Position numbers and translations under genes: made by a program
Notes under the pieces: generated by a model
Databases searched by the model: none
Told to the model about the DNA's origin: nothing
What the model saw: only the letters and a program-made list of their open reading frames with translations
In this document: positions 7,551-15,605 of the stretch, in pieces
Position numbering within the stretch: position 1 is the stretch's first letter
Layout of the letters: every line of letters starts with the position of its first letter
Assembly (NCBI GenBank): GCA_002394125.1
Contig: DGSY01000129.1
Coordinates: 1 to 46,775, forward strand
Direction: 5' to 3'
Source of the DNA: Ruminococcus sp. UBA4350
GTDB taxonomy: Bacteria; Bacillota; Clostridia; Oscillospirales; Ruminococcaceae
Length of the DNA: 46,775 nucleotides

Positions 7551-8481
7551 TAGCAAAAGCGGCAGAATTAAAAATTCCACAATTTGCACAAACGGAATCG
7601 CGCATAATCCATTTTATGTCTGCATTTCGACGAAACCATGTTCCCTGCCTTTTGGCGAAGCGGCAGGTTTCCTGTTTGATTCTGTCGATGCCTGCGGCCG
7701 GTTCCTCCTCCCCGCGCAGCCACGGCAGCAGCTCCTTGTAGCCGATCGCCATTGCCGCGGTCGCACGCCGTCTGCCGGAATGATATTCCTCCGAGACCTC
7801 ATCGAGAAGCCCCTGCCGCACCATCTGATCGACTCTTTCGCGGATGCGGGCGTACTGCTTTTCGCGGTCCTCAAAGCCGATGCCGATGCGCAGGATCTCC
7901 CACGGCGGCGGGACAGCTCTGCTCCGGCGGGCGTGCTCCGAGAGCGGGATGCCGGTCAGTTCCCAGACCTCCAGTGCGCGGATGATGCGCCGCAGATTGT
8001 TCTCATGCAGGCGCTCCGCTGTTTCCGGATCGCACTGCATCAGCTTATCGCGCATCGCCGCATTGCCGCGCTCCCGCGCTTCTGCATTCAGCCTTTCGCG
8101 CAGCGCATCGTCCGCCGGAATATCCGGAAACTGAATGTTGTCGAGCAGCGAATCGACATAGAGCCCCGTTCCGCCGACGATGACCGGCAGTCTGCCCCTT
8201 GCGTGGATCTCCGCGATCTTCGCCCGCGCCATATCCACATAATCCGCGACCGAGCAGGGCGCATCGGGCGGCAGCACCGAGATCAGATGATGCGGGATGC
8301 CGCGCATTTCCTCCGCTGTCGGCTTTGCCGTAGCGATGTCCAGTCCCTCGTAGATCTGCATGGAATCCGCCGAGATCACCTCGCCGTGATAATTCTCCGC
8401 GATCTCGACGCCGAGCGCCGTCTTGCCGGAGGCCGTTGCGCCGACGACCGCGATCACCGGCGGCTTTGTATGCTCTGTCAT
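7528..8481 (-). CDS. miaA: tRNA dimethylallyltransferase
   Basis: MiaA adds a dimethylallyl group to A37 of tRNAs that read codons starting with U. It has 317 residues. The P-loop GATASGKT is at 14-21, followed by SADSMQIYEGLDIATAKPT, the nucleotide/tRNA-binding signature of the family, then GGTGLYVDSLL and the RRIIRALEVWELTG block. The start at 8481 has AAGGAGG 5 nt upstream, 10 bp after the lipoprotein gene. The adjacent hfq makes the widely conserved miaA-hfq pair. Confidence 0.96.
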   Translation of the reverse strand: MTEHTKPPVIAVVGATASGKTALGVEIAENYHGEVISADSMQIYEGLDIATAKPTAEEMRGIPHHLISVLPPDAPCSVADYVDMARAKIAEIHARGRLPVIVGGTGLYVDSLLDNIQFPDIPADDALRERLNAEARERGNAAMRDKLMQCDPETAERLHENNLRRIIRALEVWELTGIPLSEHARRSRAVPPPWEILRIGIGFEDREKQYARIRERVDQMVRQGLLDEVSEEYHSGRRRATAAMAIGYKELLPWLRGEEEPAAGIDRIKQETCRFAKRQGTWFRRNADIKWIMRDSVCANCGIFNSAAFAISKWGGL

Positions 8482-8491
8482 GTTTTCCTCC

Positions 8492-9883
8492 TTATCCGGC
8501 ATCGGTCAGCTCGCCCGTCCAGTGCGCCTGATCGGGAATCAGCCGCAGCCCGAACAGCGTTTCCACATCCTTTTCCGTGAGGCTCAGCACCAGCTCATAG
8601 CCGTCGCGGTCAAGCTGCGGCTTGCGGTCGGCCAGTATGAATTCGCCGCAACCGTCCAGCCGGTCATCCGCCGGCTCGCCGTCGATCTCCAGATGCAGCT
8701 GATAATTATACACCAGATCATGCGGATTAAAGCTGTCCGTGAACGGCACCTGCTCGACACGGAAGCCGATTTTCCGGCCGTCCTTCCGCCAGCTGAACGA
8801 ATTCTCGCGGTTCGTATAGAAATCCCAGCCTGCCAGCGCAGCCATGCGGCTGATCGCAGGAAACCGCAGATATCCTTTGTGTGCAGTCTCCTGAAATGTA
8901 TAGGAATCGCCGGTCGTCCGGTCAACGAATACGCGGTCAAAGGCTGTCTCGCCGTGATATGTCACATTTTCCAGCGTGTTCGGCACAAGCCGCGGCTGTG
9001 CCTCGCCGGACATGAATTCCTCCGCCGTGAGATATTCCTTTTCCCAGATGCTTCTCCGCACACCCTCTTTAATATAGATGTCCGGCGCAACTGTTACATT
9101 GTCCTTTGTGCGGCCGTGCGCCAGCCAGTTGAAGGTATAAAAGCCGAGATCCTCCGGCGCATCGTAGAAGCGCTCATATGCATCGTGATTCCAGACCGCC
9201 GGCTCGTCCTCCGGCAGCGCCGAAAACACCTCAAAGCGCTGCTGTGCTGTAATGCCGTGATCGAATGTGAACCGTGCATATTCCCGCACGATTTCGTCAA
9301 TGTGCTCATAATTATAGTGTTCCTCGCCGGTCTGCATCCAGATCATGTTTTCCAGTCCGAGCTGAAACTGAAAATCACCCTCTGTGACCTCTGCGCGTTT
9401 GATCCCGCAATAGATCGGCGAAATGTGCAGATAATAATTCTCCGCGCCGATCAGCTCATCGAGCTTTTCGCGGATCATATCCTCTGCCATATCCACGACC
9501 GAAAAATCCGCATAGTTATCGCTGAGCGTCCCGTCCCGCATTTTCGCCGTCACGAGATATTTTCCGCCGCCGCTGCCGGTGCTTTTCGCATAGCAGATCA
9601 GCTCCTCGCCCTGCATCAGCTCGGCGGGAACATACCGCACATAGACAAATTCCTCGCCGTATTTCTCCTCCAGCGCCGTGAGCAGCACCTCGATGCGCGT
9701 AATGGTATTCTGCTGCTTCGGCGTGAGCTGCGCATAGTCCTCCGGCAGTTCCTGCGCCGCGAGGATTTCCTTTTGCCGCGGTGTCAGATCTTCGTGACTG
9801 CGGGATGATTCATCGGAGGAGGCATTCGCGCAGGCCGTCAGCATAAGACTGAACGCTGCGCAGAGCAGAAATCTGTACCGCAT
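8492..9883 (-). CDS. Predicted lipoprotein of unknown function
   Basis: I do not recognise the family. The 463-residue protein opens with MRYRFLLCAAFSLMLTACAN, a type II signal peptide with lipobox LTAC, so it should be lipid-anchored outside the cell after LspA processing. A short Ser/Glu linker follows. The body is soluble, with many aromatic residues and alternating beta-like stretches, and no visible catalytic signature. It lies 4 bp after the acetyltransferase gene and 10 bp before miaA, so the three appear to be one transcript. No repeats or unusual composition are seen. Confidence 0.75.
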   Translation of the reverse strand: MRYRFLLCAAFSLMLTACANASSDESSRSHEDLTPRQKEILAAQELPEDYAQLTPKQQNTITRIEVLLTALEEKYGEEFVYVRYVPAELMQGEELICYAKSTGSGGGKYLVTAKMRDGTLSDNYADFSVVDMAEDMIREKLDELIGAENYYLHISPIYCGIKRAEVTEGDFQFQLGLENMIWMQTGEEHYNYEHIDEIVREYARFTFDHGITAQQRFEVFSALPEDEPAVWNHDAYERFYDAPEDLGFYTFNWLAHGRTKDNVTVAPDIYIKEGVRRSIWEKEYLTAEEFMSGEAQPRLVPNTLENVTYHGETAFDRVFVDRTTGDSYTFQETAHKGYLRFPAISRMAALAGWDFYTNRENSFSWRKDGRKIGFRVEQVPFTDSFNPHDLVYNYQLHLEIDGEPADDRLDGCGEFILADRKPQLDRDGYELVLSLTEKDVETLFGLRLIPDQAHWTGELTDAG

Positions 9884-9887
9884 CGGC

Positions 9888-10496
9888 TCACTCCGTCAGT
9901 GTCCTGTAATACGGGCAGATGTTCACATAGCTGCCGTCCGGCATATGAAATCCGCCGGGGATCGTGCCGAGCTGCACGAAGCCGAGCTTTTCATAGAGAC
10001 GCCGCGCCGCGGTGTTGCTCTCGACAACCGCATTGAATTGCAGAATCCGGAAGCCGTGCTGCCGCGCCTGCATGATGCAGTCCAGCACGAGCTGCTCACC
10101 GATTTTCCGGCCGCGGAAGCCCTCGCGCACGGCATAGCTCGCATTGGAAATATGCCCGCAGCGGCCGACATTGTTCGGATGCAGGATATAGAGCCCGCAG
10201 ATCATGCCGTTCAGCTCCGCGACGCCGCAGTAGGTCTGCTGCGCGAAGAATGCGGCCGCGTCCTCTGCGTTCAGCATTTCCTCCTGCGGGAACGCATTCC
10301 CCGCCGCAACAACGGCATTCCAGACCGCAGTCATTTCCGTCAGGTCATCCGGTGTATAGGCACGGATCTGCACGGCATCCCGCGCCGCTTCGGGTGCATT
10401 GCCGTTCAGCATGGCGGGCGGGCCGTAGACAAGCTGCACAGGCGCTGCGGAATAATCCGCATTCTGTGCAGGTTCACCGTTTTTCATGTGATTCAT
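9888..10496 (-). CDS. GNAT-family N-acetyltransferase
   Basis: Transfers an acetyl group from acetyl-CoA to an unknown substrate. The protein is 202 residues. Residues 45-200 make the GNAT fold, with the acetyl-CoA motif REGFRGRKIGEQL and the following ARRLYEKLGFVQLG block. The first 45 residues are a variable leader. I chose the ATG at 10496 because AAAGGGG precedes it by 9 nt and because the predicted promoter -10 (10519-10524) lies upstream; the longer frame would start inside the -35. It heads the operon acetyltransferase, lipoprotein, miaA. Confidence 0.85.
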   Translation of the reverse strand: MNHMKNGEPAQNADYSAAPVQLVYGPPAMLNGNAPEAARDAVQIRAYTPDDLTEMTAVWNAVVAAGNAFPQEEMLNAEDAAAFFAQQTYCGVAELNGMICGLYILHPNNVGRCGHISNASYAVREGFRGRKIGEQLVLDCIMQARQHGFRILQFNAVVESNTAARRLYEKLGFVQLGTIPGGFHMPDGSYVNICPYYRTLTE

Positions 10497-10518
10497 AAAG
10501 CATTCCCCTTTCTGTATA

Positions 10519-10547
10519 AGTATAGCACATTTATCCGTTTTTTTCAA
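10519..10547 (-). promoter_or_regulatory. Promoter of the acetyltransferase operon
   Basis: Minus strand TTGAAA (10542-10547) and TATACT (10519-10524), 17-bp spacer, leaving a very short 5' leader before the start at 10496. It is divergent from the cysK promoter about 90 bp away. Confidence 0.75.
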
Positions 10548-10632
10548 CGCCGGAATTGGGGAAAAATCTCTCCTGATCCGACAGAATATTCATACCGCAT
10601 TCAGAATCTCCGGATCAATTTCGCAAAACCCC

Positions 10633-10661
10633 TTGACAAATCGTTTCCTATCTGCTATAAT
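10633..10661 (+). promoter_or_regulatory. Promoter of cysK
   Basis: TTGACA (10633-10638) and TATAAT (10656-10661) with a 17-bp spacer: a perfect consensus promoter. Such strength suggests it needs a repressor, and an inverted repeat overlaps it. Confidence 0.9.
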
Positions 10662-10689
10662 AGCATTGTAAACATATCATGCAGATAGG
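10647..10689 (+). promoter_or_regulatory. Inverted repeat around the cysK -10, possible operator
   Basis: CCTATCTGC (10647-10655) touches the upstream side of the -10, and its exact reverse complement GCAGATAGG lies at 10681-10689, with 25 bp between. The arms cover the spacer end and the start of the transcript. A repressor of sulfur genes (CymR/Rrf2 type in Firmicutes) is a reasonable candidate, but the regulator is not identified. Confidence 0.6.
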
Positions 10690-10725
10690 TTATAGGTGAA
10701 TTAAACCGGATGCGGAGGCGATAGA

Positions 10726-10752
10726 ATGCAGAAACGATGTTGCGCGGGATGA
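10726..10752 (+). CDS. Possible cysteine leader peptide (8 codons) before cysK
   Basis: GGAGG, seven bases, then ATG CAG AAA CGA TGT TGC GCG GGA TGA gives MQKRCCAG. It lies in the cysK leader, 59 bp before the cysK ATG, in a different frame from the open frame that runs into cysK. Two adjacent Cys codons in front of a cysteine-synthesis gene suggest a translation-based cysteine sensor. No terminator is visible between it and cysK, so if it acts, it probably acts through ribosome position and local folding. The ribosome site is better than many real ones, yet so short a frame could still be chance. Confidence 0.45.
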   Translation: MQKRCCAG

Positions 10753-10811
10753 AAATTCCGCCTGATATACCGAATCCAATCAAACTGAAATATGAAAAGG
10801 AGATTATTACT

Positions 10812-11738
10812 ATGTCTGTTTATGAGAGAATTACCGATCTGATCGGCGGCACCCCGCTGCTGGAGCTGAAGAACACCGAAAGCGCTAACGGTCTCGAGGC
10901 AAAGCTGCTTGCCAAGCTGGAATATTTCAATCCGGCAGGCTCCGTCAAGGACAGAATCGCGAAAGCGATGATCGACGACGCGGAAGCAAAGGGTCTGCTG
11001 AAAGCCGGCAGCGTGATCATTGAGCCGACCTCCGGCAATACCGGTATCGGCCTTGCATCCGTCGCAGCTGCACGCGGCTACCGCCTGATCATCACCATGC
11101 CGGAGACCATGAGCATTGAGCGCCGCAACCTGATGAAAGCCTACGGTGCCGAGCTGGTGCTGACCGACGGCTCCAAGGGCATGAAGGGTGCGATCGCAAA
11201 GGCAGAGGAGCTTGCAAAGGATATCCCGAACAGCTTCATCCCCTCGCAGTTTACCAACCCCGCAAACCCCGCCGTGCATCAGGCAACGACCGGCGTTGAG
11301 ATCTGGAACGATACCGACGGCAAGGTCGATATCTTCGTCGCGGGTGTCGGCACGGGCGGCACGATCAGCGGCACGGGCGCCTATCTGAAATCGCAGAATC
11401 CGAATGTCAAGGTCGTCGCGGTCGAGCCGGAGGGATCGCCTGTGCTTTCTAAGGGCACCGCAGGCAAGCACGGCATTCAGGGTATCGGCGCGGGCTTTGT
11501 GCCGGAAACGCTGAACACCGAAATCTACGATGAGGTCATTGCGGTCTCGAATGAGGATGCATACGAGACCGGCAGAAACATTGCGCGGAAGGAAGGCGTT
11601 CTGGTCGGCATTTCGTCCGGCGCGGCGGTCTGGGCTGCGATCCAGCTTGCAAAGCGTCCGGAAAACAAGGGCAAGACGATCGTTGCACTGCTGCCTGATA
11701 CCGGCGAGCGCTATCTCTCCACACCGATGTTTGAATGA
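10812..11738 (+). CDS. cysK: Cysteine synthase (O-acetylserine sulfhydrylase)
   Basis: A PLP enzyme that makes cysteine from O-acetylserine and sulfide in the cytoplasm. It has 308 residues. The PLP lysine is in NPAGSVKDR (about residue 44), the substrate loop is TSGNTGIGLA, and the phosphate-binding loop is GVGTGGTISG. It ends with DTGERYLST. The start at 10812 has AAGGAG 9 nt upstream; an open frame continues 25 codons further but overlaps the leader region without support. It is transcribed alone, from a consensus promoter to a strong terminator. Confidence 0.96.
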   Translation: MSVYERITDLIGGTPLLELKNTESANGLEAKLLAKLEYFNPAGSVKDRIAKAMIDDAEAKGLLKAGSVIIEPTSGNTGIGLASVAAARGYRLIITMPETMSIERRNLMKAYGAELVLTDGSKGMKGAIAKAEELAKDIPNSFIPSQFTNPANPAVHQATTGVEIWNDTDGKVDIFVAGVGTGGTISGTGAYLKSQNPNVKVVAVEPEGSPVLSKGTAGKHGIQGIGAGFVPETLNTEIYDEVIAVSNEDAYETGRNIARKEGVLVGISSGAAVWAAIQLAKRPENKGKTIVALLPDTGERYLSTPMFE

Positions 11739-11762
11739 TTCGCAAAGCAGCCATGCATACAC

Positions 11763-11798
11763 AAAACCGCAGCACTCCGTTTGGGGTGCTGCGGTTTT
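11763..11798 (+). terminator. Terminator of cysK
   Basis: AAAACCGCAGCAC and GTGCTGCGGTTTT form a perfect 13-bp stem with a 10-nt loop, ending in U residues, 24 bp after the cysK stop. Confidence 0.93.
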
Positions 11799-11814
11799 CA
11801 CATAAACCGGAATT

Positions 11815-11990
11815 TGTCGGCAGGGCCGACAGCCGTTTCCCTCCGGCACCGTTTCGCAGAGCATATCAATTCTGTCGCTGTTACGGTGCTGTTCGCACCT
11901 ATTTTACGGTCTGAGGAAATCTCATTTTACATTCATCGCGTATGGAGAACTTTAGAAAATGGCAGCAGGCACTGCCCGCCCGCCAAACTT
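11815..11990. repeat. Single diverged copy of the 37-kb repeat element
   Basis: This intergenic stretch between cysK and dpaB matches the element at 37016-37419. It shares GCCGTTTCCCT, CACCGTTTCGCAGAGCATAT, TGTCGCTGTTACGG, TATTTTACGGTCTG and GGAGAACTTTAG in the same order and similar spacing (31 versus 33 bp between the last two). It has only one copy of the part that is tandemly repeated there. Its internal hairpin is GGTGC-TGTTC-GCACC (11885-11899), where the other copy has GGCGC-TGATC-GCGCC. A separate hairpin TGTCGGC/GCCGACA lies at 11815-11831. I see no gene in it. Confidence 0.8.
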
Positions 11991-12004
11991 CGGCTTATCC
12001 GGAA

Positions 12005-12598
12005 TCACACCTCCGGCGCGAGGAGAACCGGCTGTATCTGCGCGCCCTGCACTGCCGCCGCGACCGTCTCCGGCAGCAGTGCATAATCCGCGACCAGCGA
12101 TGCCGGCTTCCGGCGCGGATCATCCTGCCGGAACGGCACAAAATAATAATGCCGGCGATTCAGCAGATCGCCGAGATTCCGTGCCGATGCCGCAAGCCCG
12201 TCATTCGTCGAAATGCAGACGATCACCGGCTTTCCGCCGCGCAGATGCGACTTGACCGCCATTGTGACCGTATTATCCGTGATGCCCGCGGCGAGCTTCG
12301 CAAGCAGATTGCCGGTACAGGGGCAGACCGCCAGCACATCGGTCATGTTTTTCGGGCCGATCGGCTCCGCATCCTGAATCGTGCGGATCAGGCGCCCGCC
12401 GCCGAGTGCGGTGAGCGGTTCGAGGAACGCCTCCGGCGCGCCGAACCGCGTTTTCATCGAAGCAAAATGCTCCGAGACGATCGGCAGAAGCTCCGCGCCG
12501 TCCCGCACGCAGGCCTCCGCAGCTTTCAATGCATTCGCGGCATTGCAGAACGATCCGCAGACCGCAAAGCCGAGCCGAATTCCGTGCAGATCAGCCAT
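12005..12598 (-). CDS. dpaB: Dipicolinate synthase subunit B
   Basis: The flavoprotein-like subunit (SpoVFB) that works with DpaA to make dipicolinic acid, the spore-core chelator, from a lysine-pathway intermediate. The protein is 197 residues and seems whole: IRLGFAVCGSFC at the N-terminus, TRFG, AEPIGPK, CPCTGNLLAKLA, ISTNDGL, and the closing VPFRQDDPRRKPASLVAD and LLPETV blocks match the family along its length. The start at 12598 overlaps the dpaA tail stop by 8 bp (ATGGCTGA), the native coupling. Because dpaA is broken (see below), the synthase cannot be made from this locus as it stands. Confidence 0.93.
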   Translation of the reverse strand: MADLHGIRLGFAVCGSFCNAANALKAAEACVRDGAELLPIVSEHFASMKTRFGAPEAFLEPLTALGGGRLIRTIQDAEPIGPKNMTDVLAVCPCTGNLLAKLAAGITDNTVTMAVKSHLRGGKPVIVCISTNDGLAASARNLGDLLNRRHYYFVPFRQDDPRRKPASLVADYALLPETVAAAVQGAQIQPVLLAPEV

Positions 12599-12743
12599 CG
12601 CAGCCGCCCCCTTCCGCATCGAAGATCTCGCGCACGGTCTGCGCAACGATCTCGCCCGCCGAAACCGGCGCCGTCTTGCCCGGCAGCGAGAGCGCCCAGA
12701 TCACCTGCACGCCGCAGGCGGATGCTGCTTCAAAATCAACCCC
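12591..12743 (-). pseudogene. dpaA: C-terminal fragment of dipicolinate synthase subunit A
   Basis: About 50 codons reading GVDFEAASACGVQ ... ALSLPGKTAPVSAGEIV match the last part of DpaA (SpoVFA), which ends GTDFxxAxxxGI ... GLPGxVAPKTAG in Bacillus. It has no start codon, and the homology stops abruptly at about 12743. The missing sequence just before it (INTVPAM ... LDLASKPGG) lies at 19039-19236 on the same strand. The upstream neighbour's open frame runs two codons into this fragment. Confidence 0.85.
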
Positions 12744-13461
12744 GGATGCTGTCGGAGACAGTTCGCCGCCACTGCTTATACCGGCCTGTCCTGCCGCATT
12801 CCTCCAGTATTCCGAGCCGCACCAGCAGCGAGATAAACAGCCGCGTCTGCATCTCCGGCGCTTGAACCGCTGCCGCAATATCAGGAACGGTAAACGGCTC
12901 CGGAATCGCATCCGGCAGCAGCGCAGCATAGTCCGCAGGCGATTCCAGCATAACAATCTCATGCAGCGCAGTCGGAACACGGTCGAGCTTCGTCCGCTTC
13001 GCGCGATCCCTTTTCACATATTCATCGAGCGAAACCATGCAGAGGCAGATGCGGAATCCGGCGCGGCCGATATAATCGCGCAGCGTATAGATCTCGCGCA
13101 TCGCAGTATATGCTGATTCATGCTTCGGAGATCTGCGGCGGCCGTTCAGCTCTCCGTTCTCATCTACTCTGCACAGATATTTCTCCGTCACGACCGGATG
13201 CACGACCGTCACCGGACAGCACGGGAGAAATGCGTCAAGCTTCGGCTTCAGGCGGCTAAGCGCCCGCGTCTGAATTTCGTAGATTCCTTCCTCCGTGACA
13301 GCATCCGCAATGAATCCGCCGACCGTCTGCTCATGCGAATCCGCATCCGGCGCAAAATAATATTTCAGCGTCAGATGCAGCGTTTTTTCTCCGAGCGTGC
13401 CGATCCCTCTGCATCCGAGGTCGCGCTCCGCCGCTTCGCGGGTCGCCGCGAATCTGTCCAT
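12736..13461 (-). CDS. Unknown protein, possibly nuclease-like
   Basis: A 241-residue protein I do not recognise with certainty. The first 110 residues have a HEQTVGGFIADAV ... GIYEIQTR ... SRLKPKLDAFL arrangement that recalls the acidic core of PD-(D/E)XK nucleases, with conserved-looking VVHPVVTEKYL and a basic GRRRSPKH. The C-terminal part is helical and ends in a winged-helix-like RLFISLLVRLGILEECGRTGRYKQW. The last two codons and stop fall within the dpaA fragment, so its natural 3' end may have been replaced. AGGAGG stands 7 nt before the ATG. It lies just past a strong terminator after the permease gene and has no obvious promoter. Confidence 0.65.
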   Translation of the reverse strand: MDRFAATREAAERDLGCRGIGTLGEKTLHLTLKYYFAPDADSHEQTVGGFIADAVTEEGIYEIQTRALSRLKPKLDAFLPCCPVTVVHPVVTEKYLCRVDENGELNGRRRSPKHESAYTAMREIYTLRDYIGRAGFRICLCMVSLDEYVKRDRAKRTKLDRVPTALHEIVMLESPADYAALLPDAIPEPFTVPDIAAAVQAPEMQTRLFISLLVRLGILEECGRTGRYKQWRRTVSDSIRG

Positions 13462-13478
13462 TTCCGCACCTCCTCATG

Positions 13479-13512
13479 AAAAAAGCACAGTGCCGAAACA
13501 CTGTGCTTTTTT
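13479..13512. terminator. Bidirectional terminator after the sugar transporter operon
   Basis: AAAAAAGCACAGTG and CACTGTGCTTTTTT form a perfect 14-bp stem with a 6-nt loop and U-runs on both strands. It follows the permease stop (13535) on the minus strand. Confidence 0.93.
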
Positions 13513-13534
13513 GTACTGTTGTTTGCCTGTCGGA

Positions 13535-14425
13535 TTACTCCTTGACACCGCCGGCTGCGACGCCGCCGATGATGAACTTGGAGAGAATCAGGTAGATGAC
13601 AACGACAGGGATGATCGACAGGAAAATCGCGGTGTAGTTTGCACCGTAGTCTGCGTTTCTGTCGATCGCGATAACCTTCTGCACCATCATCGGCATTGTC
13701 AGCTGGTTCTTCTTACCGGAGACAAGGACGAGGGACTGGTTATAGTAGTCGTTCCACTTCTGGATGAATGCGAAGATCGCCTGAACAGCGAAGGCCGGCT
13801 TCATCATCGGAATGGAAATGGTCAGGAAGGTACGGAACTCGTTCGAGCCGTCAATTCGTGCAGCCTCAATGATATCCAGCGGGAAGGAGGACAGCATATA
13901 TTGACGCATGAAGAATACGATAGCCGGTGCTGCGATCGAAGGAATGATCAGCGGCAGATAGCTGTCGAGCAGGTTGAGCTGAATGAGCAGTCTCATGAAA
14001 CCAACGGCAGTGACCTGCGTCGGAACCATCATAACTGCGAGGATGAAGACGAATGCCGGGCCCTTGAGCTTGAAATCGTAAACAACAAGGCCATAGGCAG
14101 TCATACCGGAGAAAAAAACCGTCAGCGCACAGCAGCAGCCTGCGATGATGAGGGAGTTTTTCATACCGGTGAGCGGCGCGAAGAAGTTGTTATACAGCCC
14201 ATTAACGCGCAGCGTCTTCATATTGTCAAAGAGATGTGTGCTGGGGATCAGCGAAACGCCGCCGATGATATCGTTGTGCAGACGCGTTGCGTTGACAACG
14301 AGGATCCAGATCGGCACGAGGCAGACCAGAGTCAGCAGGATCAGAACAACATAAATCGCCGCGGACTTGATCAGGACATGAGCCTGATAGCCGCCCTTAT
14401 CGGACGCATATGTAACCTTACTCAT
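13535..14425 (-). CDS. ABC sugar transporter permease, MalG type
   Basis: Inner-membrane subunit of a carbohydrate importer. It has 296 residues and about six transmembrane segments. The cytoplasmic EAA loop, which docks on the ATPase, is EAARIDGSNEFRTFLTISIP (about residues 190-209). The N-terminal TRLHND extracytoplasmic part and closing GGVAAGGVKE tail are typical of the MalG/LacG branch. It overlaps the upstream permease by 4 bp (ATGA), so the two are translated together. No ATPase gene is in the window; in Firmicutes such importers often share one MsmX-type ATPase encoded elsewhere. Confidence 0.93.
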   Translation of the reverse strand: MSKVTYASDKGGYQAHVLIKSAAIYVVLILLTLVCLVPIWILVVNATRLHNDIIGGVSLIPSTHLFDNMKTLRVNGLYNNFFAPLTGMKNSLIIAGCCCALTVFFSGMTAYGLVVYDFKLKGPAFVFILAVMMVPTQVTAVGFMRLLIQLNLLDSYLPLIIPSIAAPAIVFFMRQYMLSSFPLDIIEAARIDGSNEFRTFLTISIPMMKPAFAVQAIFAFIQKWNDYYNQSLVLVSGKKNQLTMPMMVQKVIAIDRNADYGANYTAIFLSIIPVVVIYLILSKFIIGGVAAGGVKE

Positions 14426-15441
14426 ATGCTGAATCCGCCTCCTTTCTGCTTACGCTTCCATTCCTTGATTGCTTCCTTCTGCTTGCGCTTCTTCTCGATC
14501 GCATCCTTGTCACGCTGGACATAGAAGACCAGAGCGCCGAGGATCGAAGTGATGATGAAGAGGATAACAGAGGCCGCACCGGAATAACCGAAGGAAGGCT
14601 TTGCGAAGTTCGCGTGGAACATTTCGTAAACAAAGACAGCAACGGTCTTGATGTAGTCATTGACCACATTACCGGTATGGAGCATATAAGGAATATCGAA
14701 CATCTGGAGACCGCCGATCATGGAGGTCAGCAGCGTGTAGACCATGATGGTCTTCAGCAGCGGGAAAGTGATGCGCCAGAAGGTCTGACGGGAGTTCGCA
14801 CCGTCGATCTCAGCCGCCTCAAAGAGCGACTCGTTGATACCCTGAATACCGGACATCAGCATGATCATGGTATTGCCGAACCACATCCAGACCTGGATGA
14901 ACATAACGAGGATACGCGAGCCCCAGCAGCTTGTGATGATCTTCCAAGGCTCCTGTCCGGAGCGGAACAGTGTGTTGACAACACTGTACTGCGAATCGCC
15001 GAACAGGGAAAGGAACAGACCGGCAACGGAAGCGGCAGTTATGATATTCGGCATATACATAACTACCTTAAAGAAGCCTTTGCCGGGCATCTTGACACGC
15101 AGATCCGTGAACCAGACTGCGAGCAGGAGAGACAGTGCGATCTGCGGAATGAAGTTGCCGACCCAGATGATGATGGTGTTCTTCATTCCGTTCCAGAAGG
15201 AATCGTGGATACCGAGCGCCTTGAAATCGCCTTCAGCCGGCGTTGCAAGGATCGTCTTGAAGTTGTCCAGTCCGATGATACCCGGAGTTCTGGTACCGTT
15301 TTCGCTGAAAGCCAGAATGAATGTCTGGATCAGCGGCCAAAGACTGAAAATGCAATATACGATAAAGAACGGCAGAATAAAGATGTAGCCGTACTTAGCG
15401 TAGCTGACGGATTTGATCCGTCTTTGTGCAGCTGTAGCCAT
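14422..15441 (-). CDS. ABC sugar transporter permease, MalF type
   Basis: Second membrane subunit of the same importer. It has 339 residues and six or more transmembrane helices. The EAA loop is EAAEIDGANSRQTFWRITFP. The C-terminus carries an unusual basic tail of about 30 residues (many Lys, KKRKQKEA and EWKRKQKGG), which should lie in the cytoplasm. It starts 165 bp after the binding protein gene; the gap contains a hairpin likely to leave more binding-protein than permease mRNA. Confidence 0.93.
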   Translation of the reverse strand: MATAAQRRIKSVSYAKYGYIFILPFFIVYCIFSLWPLIQTFILAFSENGTRTPGIIGLDNFKTILATPAEGDFKALGIHDSFWNGMKNTIIIWVGNFIPQIALSLLLAVWFTDLRVKMPGKGFFKVVMYMPNIITAASVAGLFLSLFGDSQYSVVNTLFRSGQEPWKIITSCWGSRILVMFIQVWMWFGNTMIMLMSGIQGINESLFEAAEIDGANSRQTFWRITFPLLKTIMVYTLLTSMIGGLQMFDIPYMLHTGNVVNDYIKTVAVFVYEMFHANFAKPSFGYSGAASVILFIITSILGALVFYVQRDKDAIEKKRKQKEAIKEWKRKQKGGGFSI

Positions 15442-15498
15442 TCAGCACACCCTTTCAAGAAAAAATTAGTGAAAATTACAAACCGAGATAAAATATTC

Positions 15499-15527
15499 GC
15501 CTATTGGGAACATAAGTCCCAATAGGC
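15499..15527 (-). other. Intercistronic hairpin between binding protein and permease genes
   Basis: GCCTATTGGGA and TCCCAATAGGC form a perfect 11-bp stem with a 7-nt loop. On the minus strand an A/U-rich stretch follows (GAATATTTTATC). It may act as a partial terminator or a 3' stabiliser of the binding-protein message, as in other sugar-import operons. Confidence 0.7.
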
Positions 15528-15605
15528 AAATATTCGGTTATGCTATTTTTTCAGGCATATTCTGGTGATTGTCTGTGGAAATGTCTGAATGTCCGATCGG
15601 ACGAA

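Noticed and set aside
13397..14524. 375-codon plus-strand open frame
   Set aside because: It is opposite the permease gene and crosses a strong terminator.
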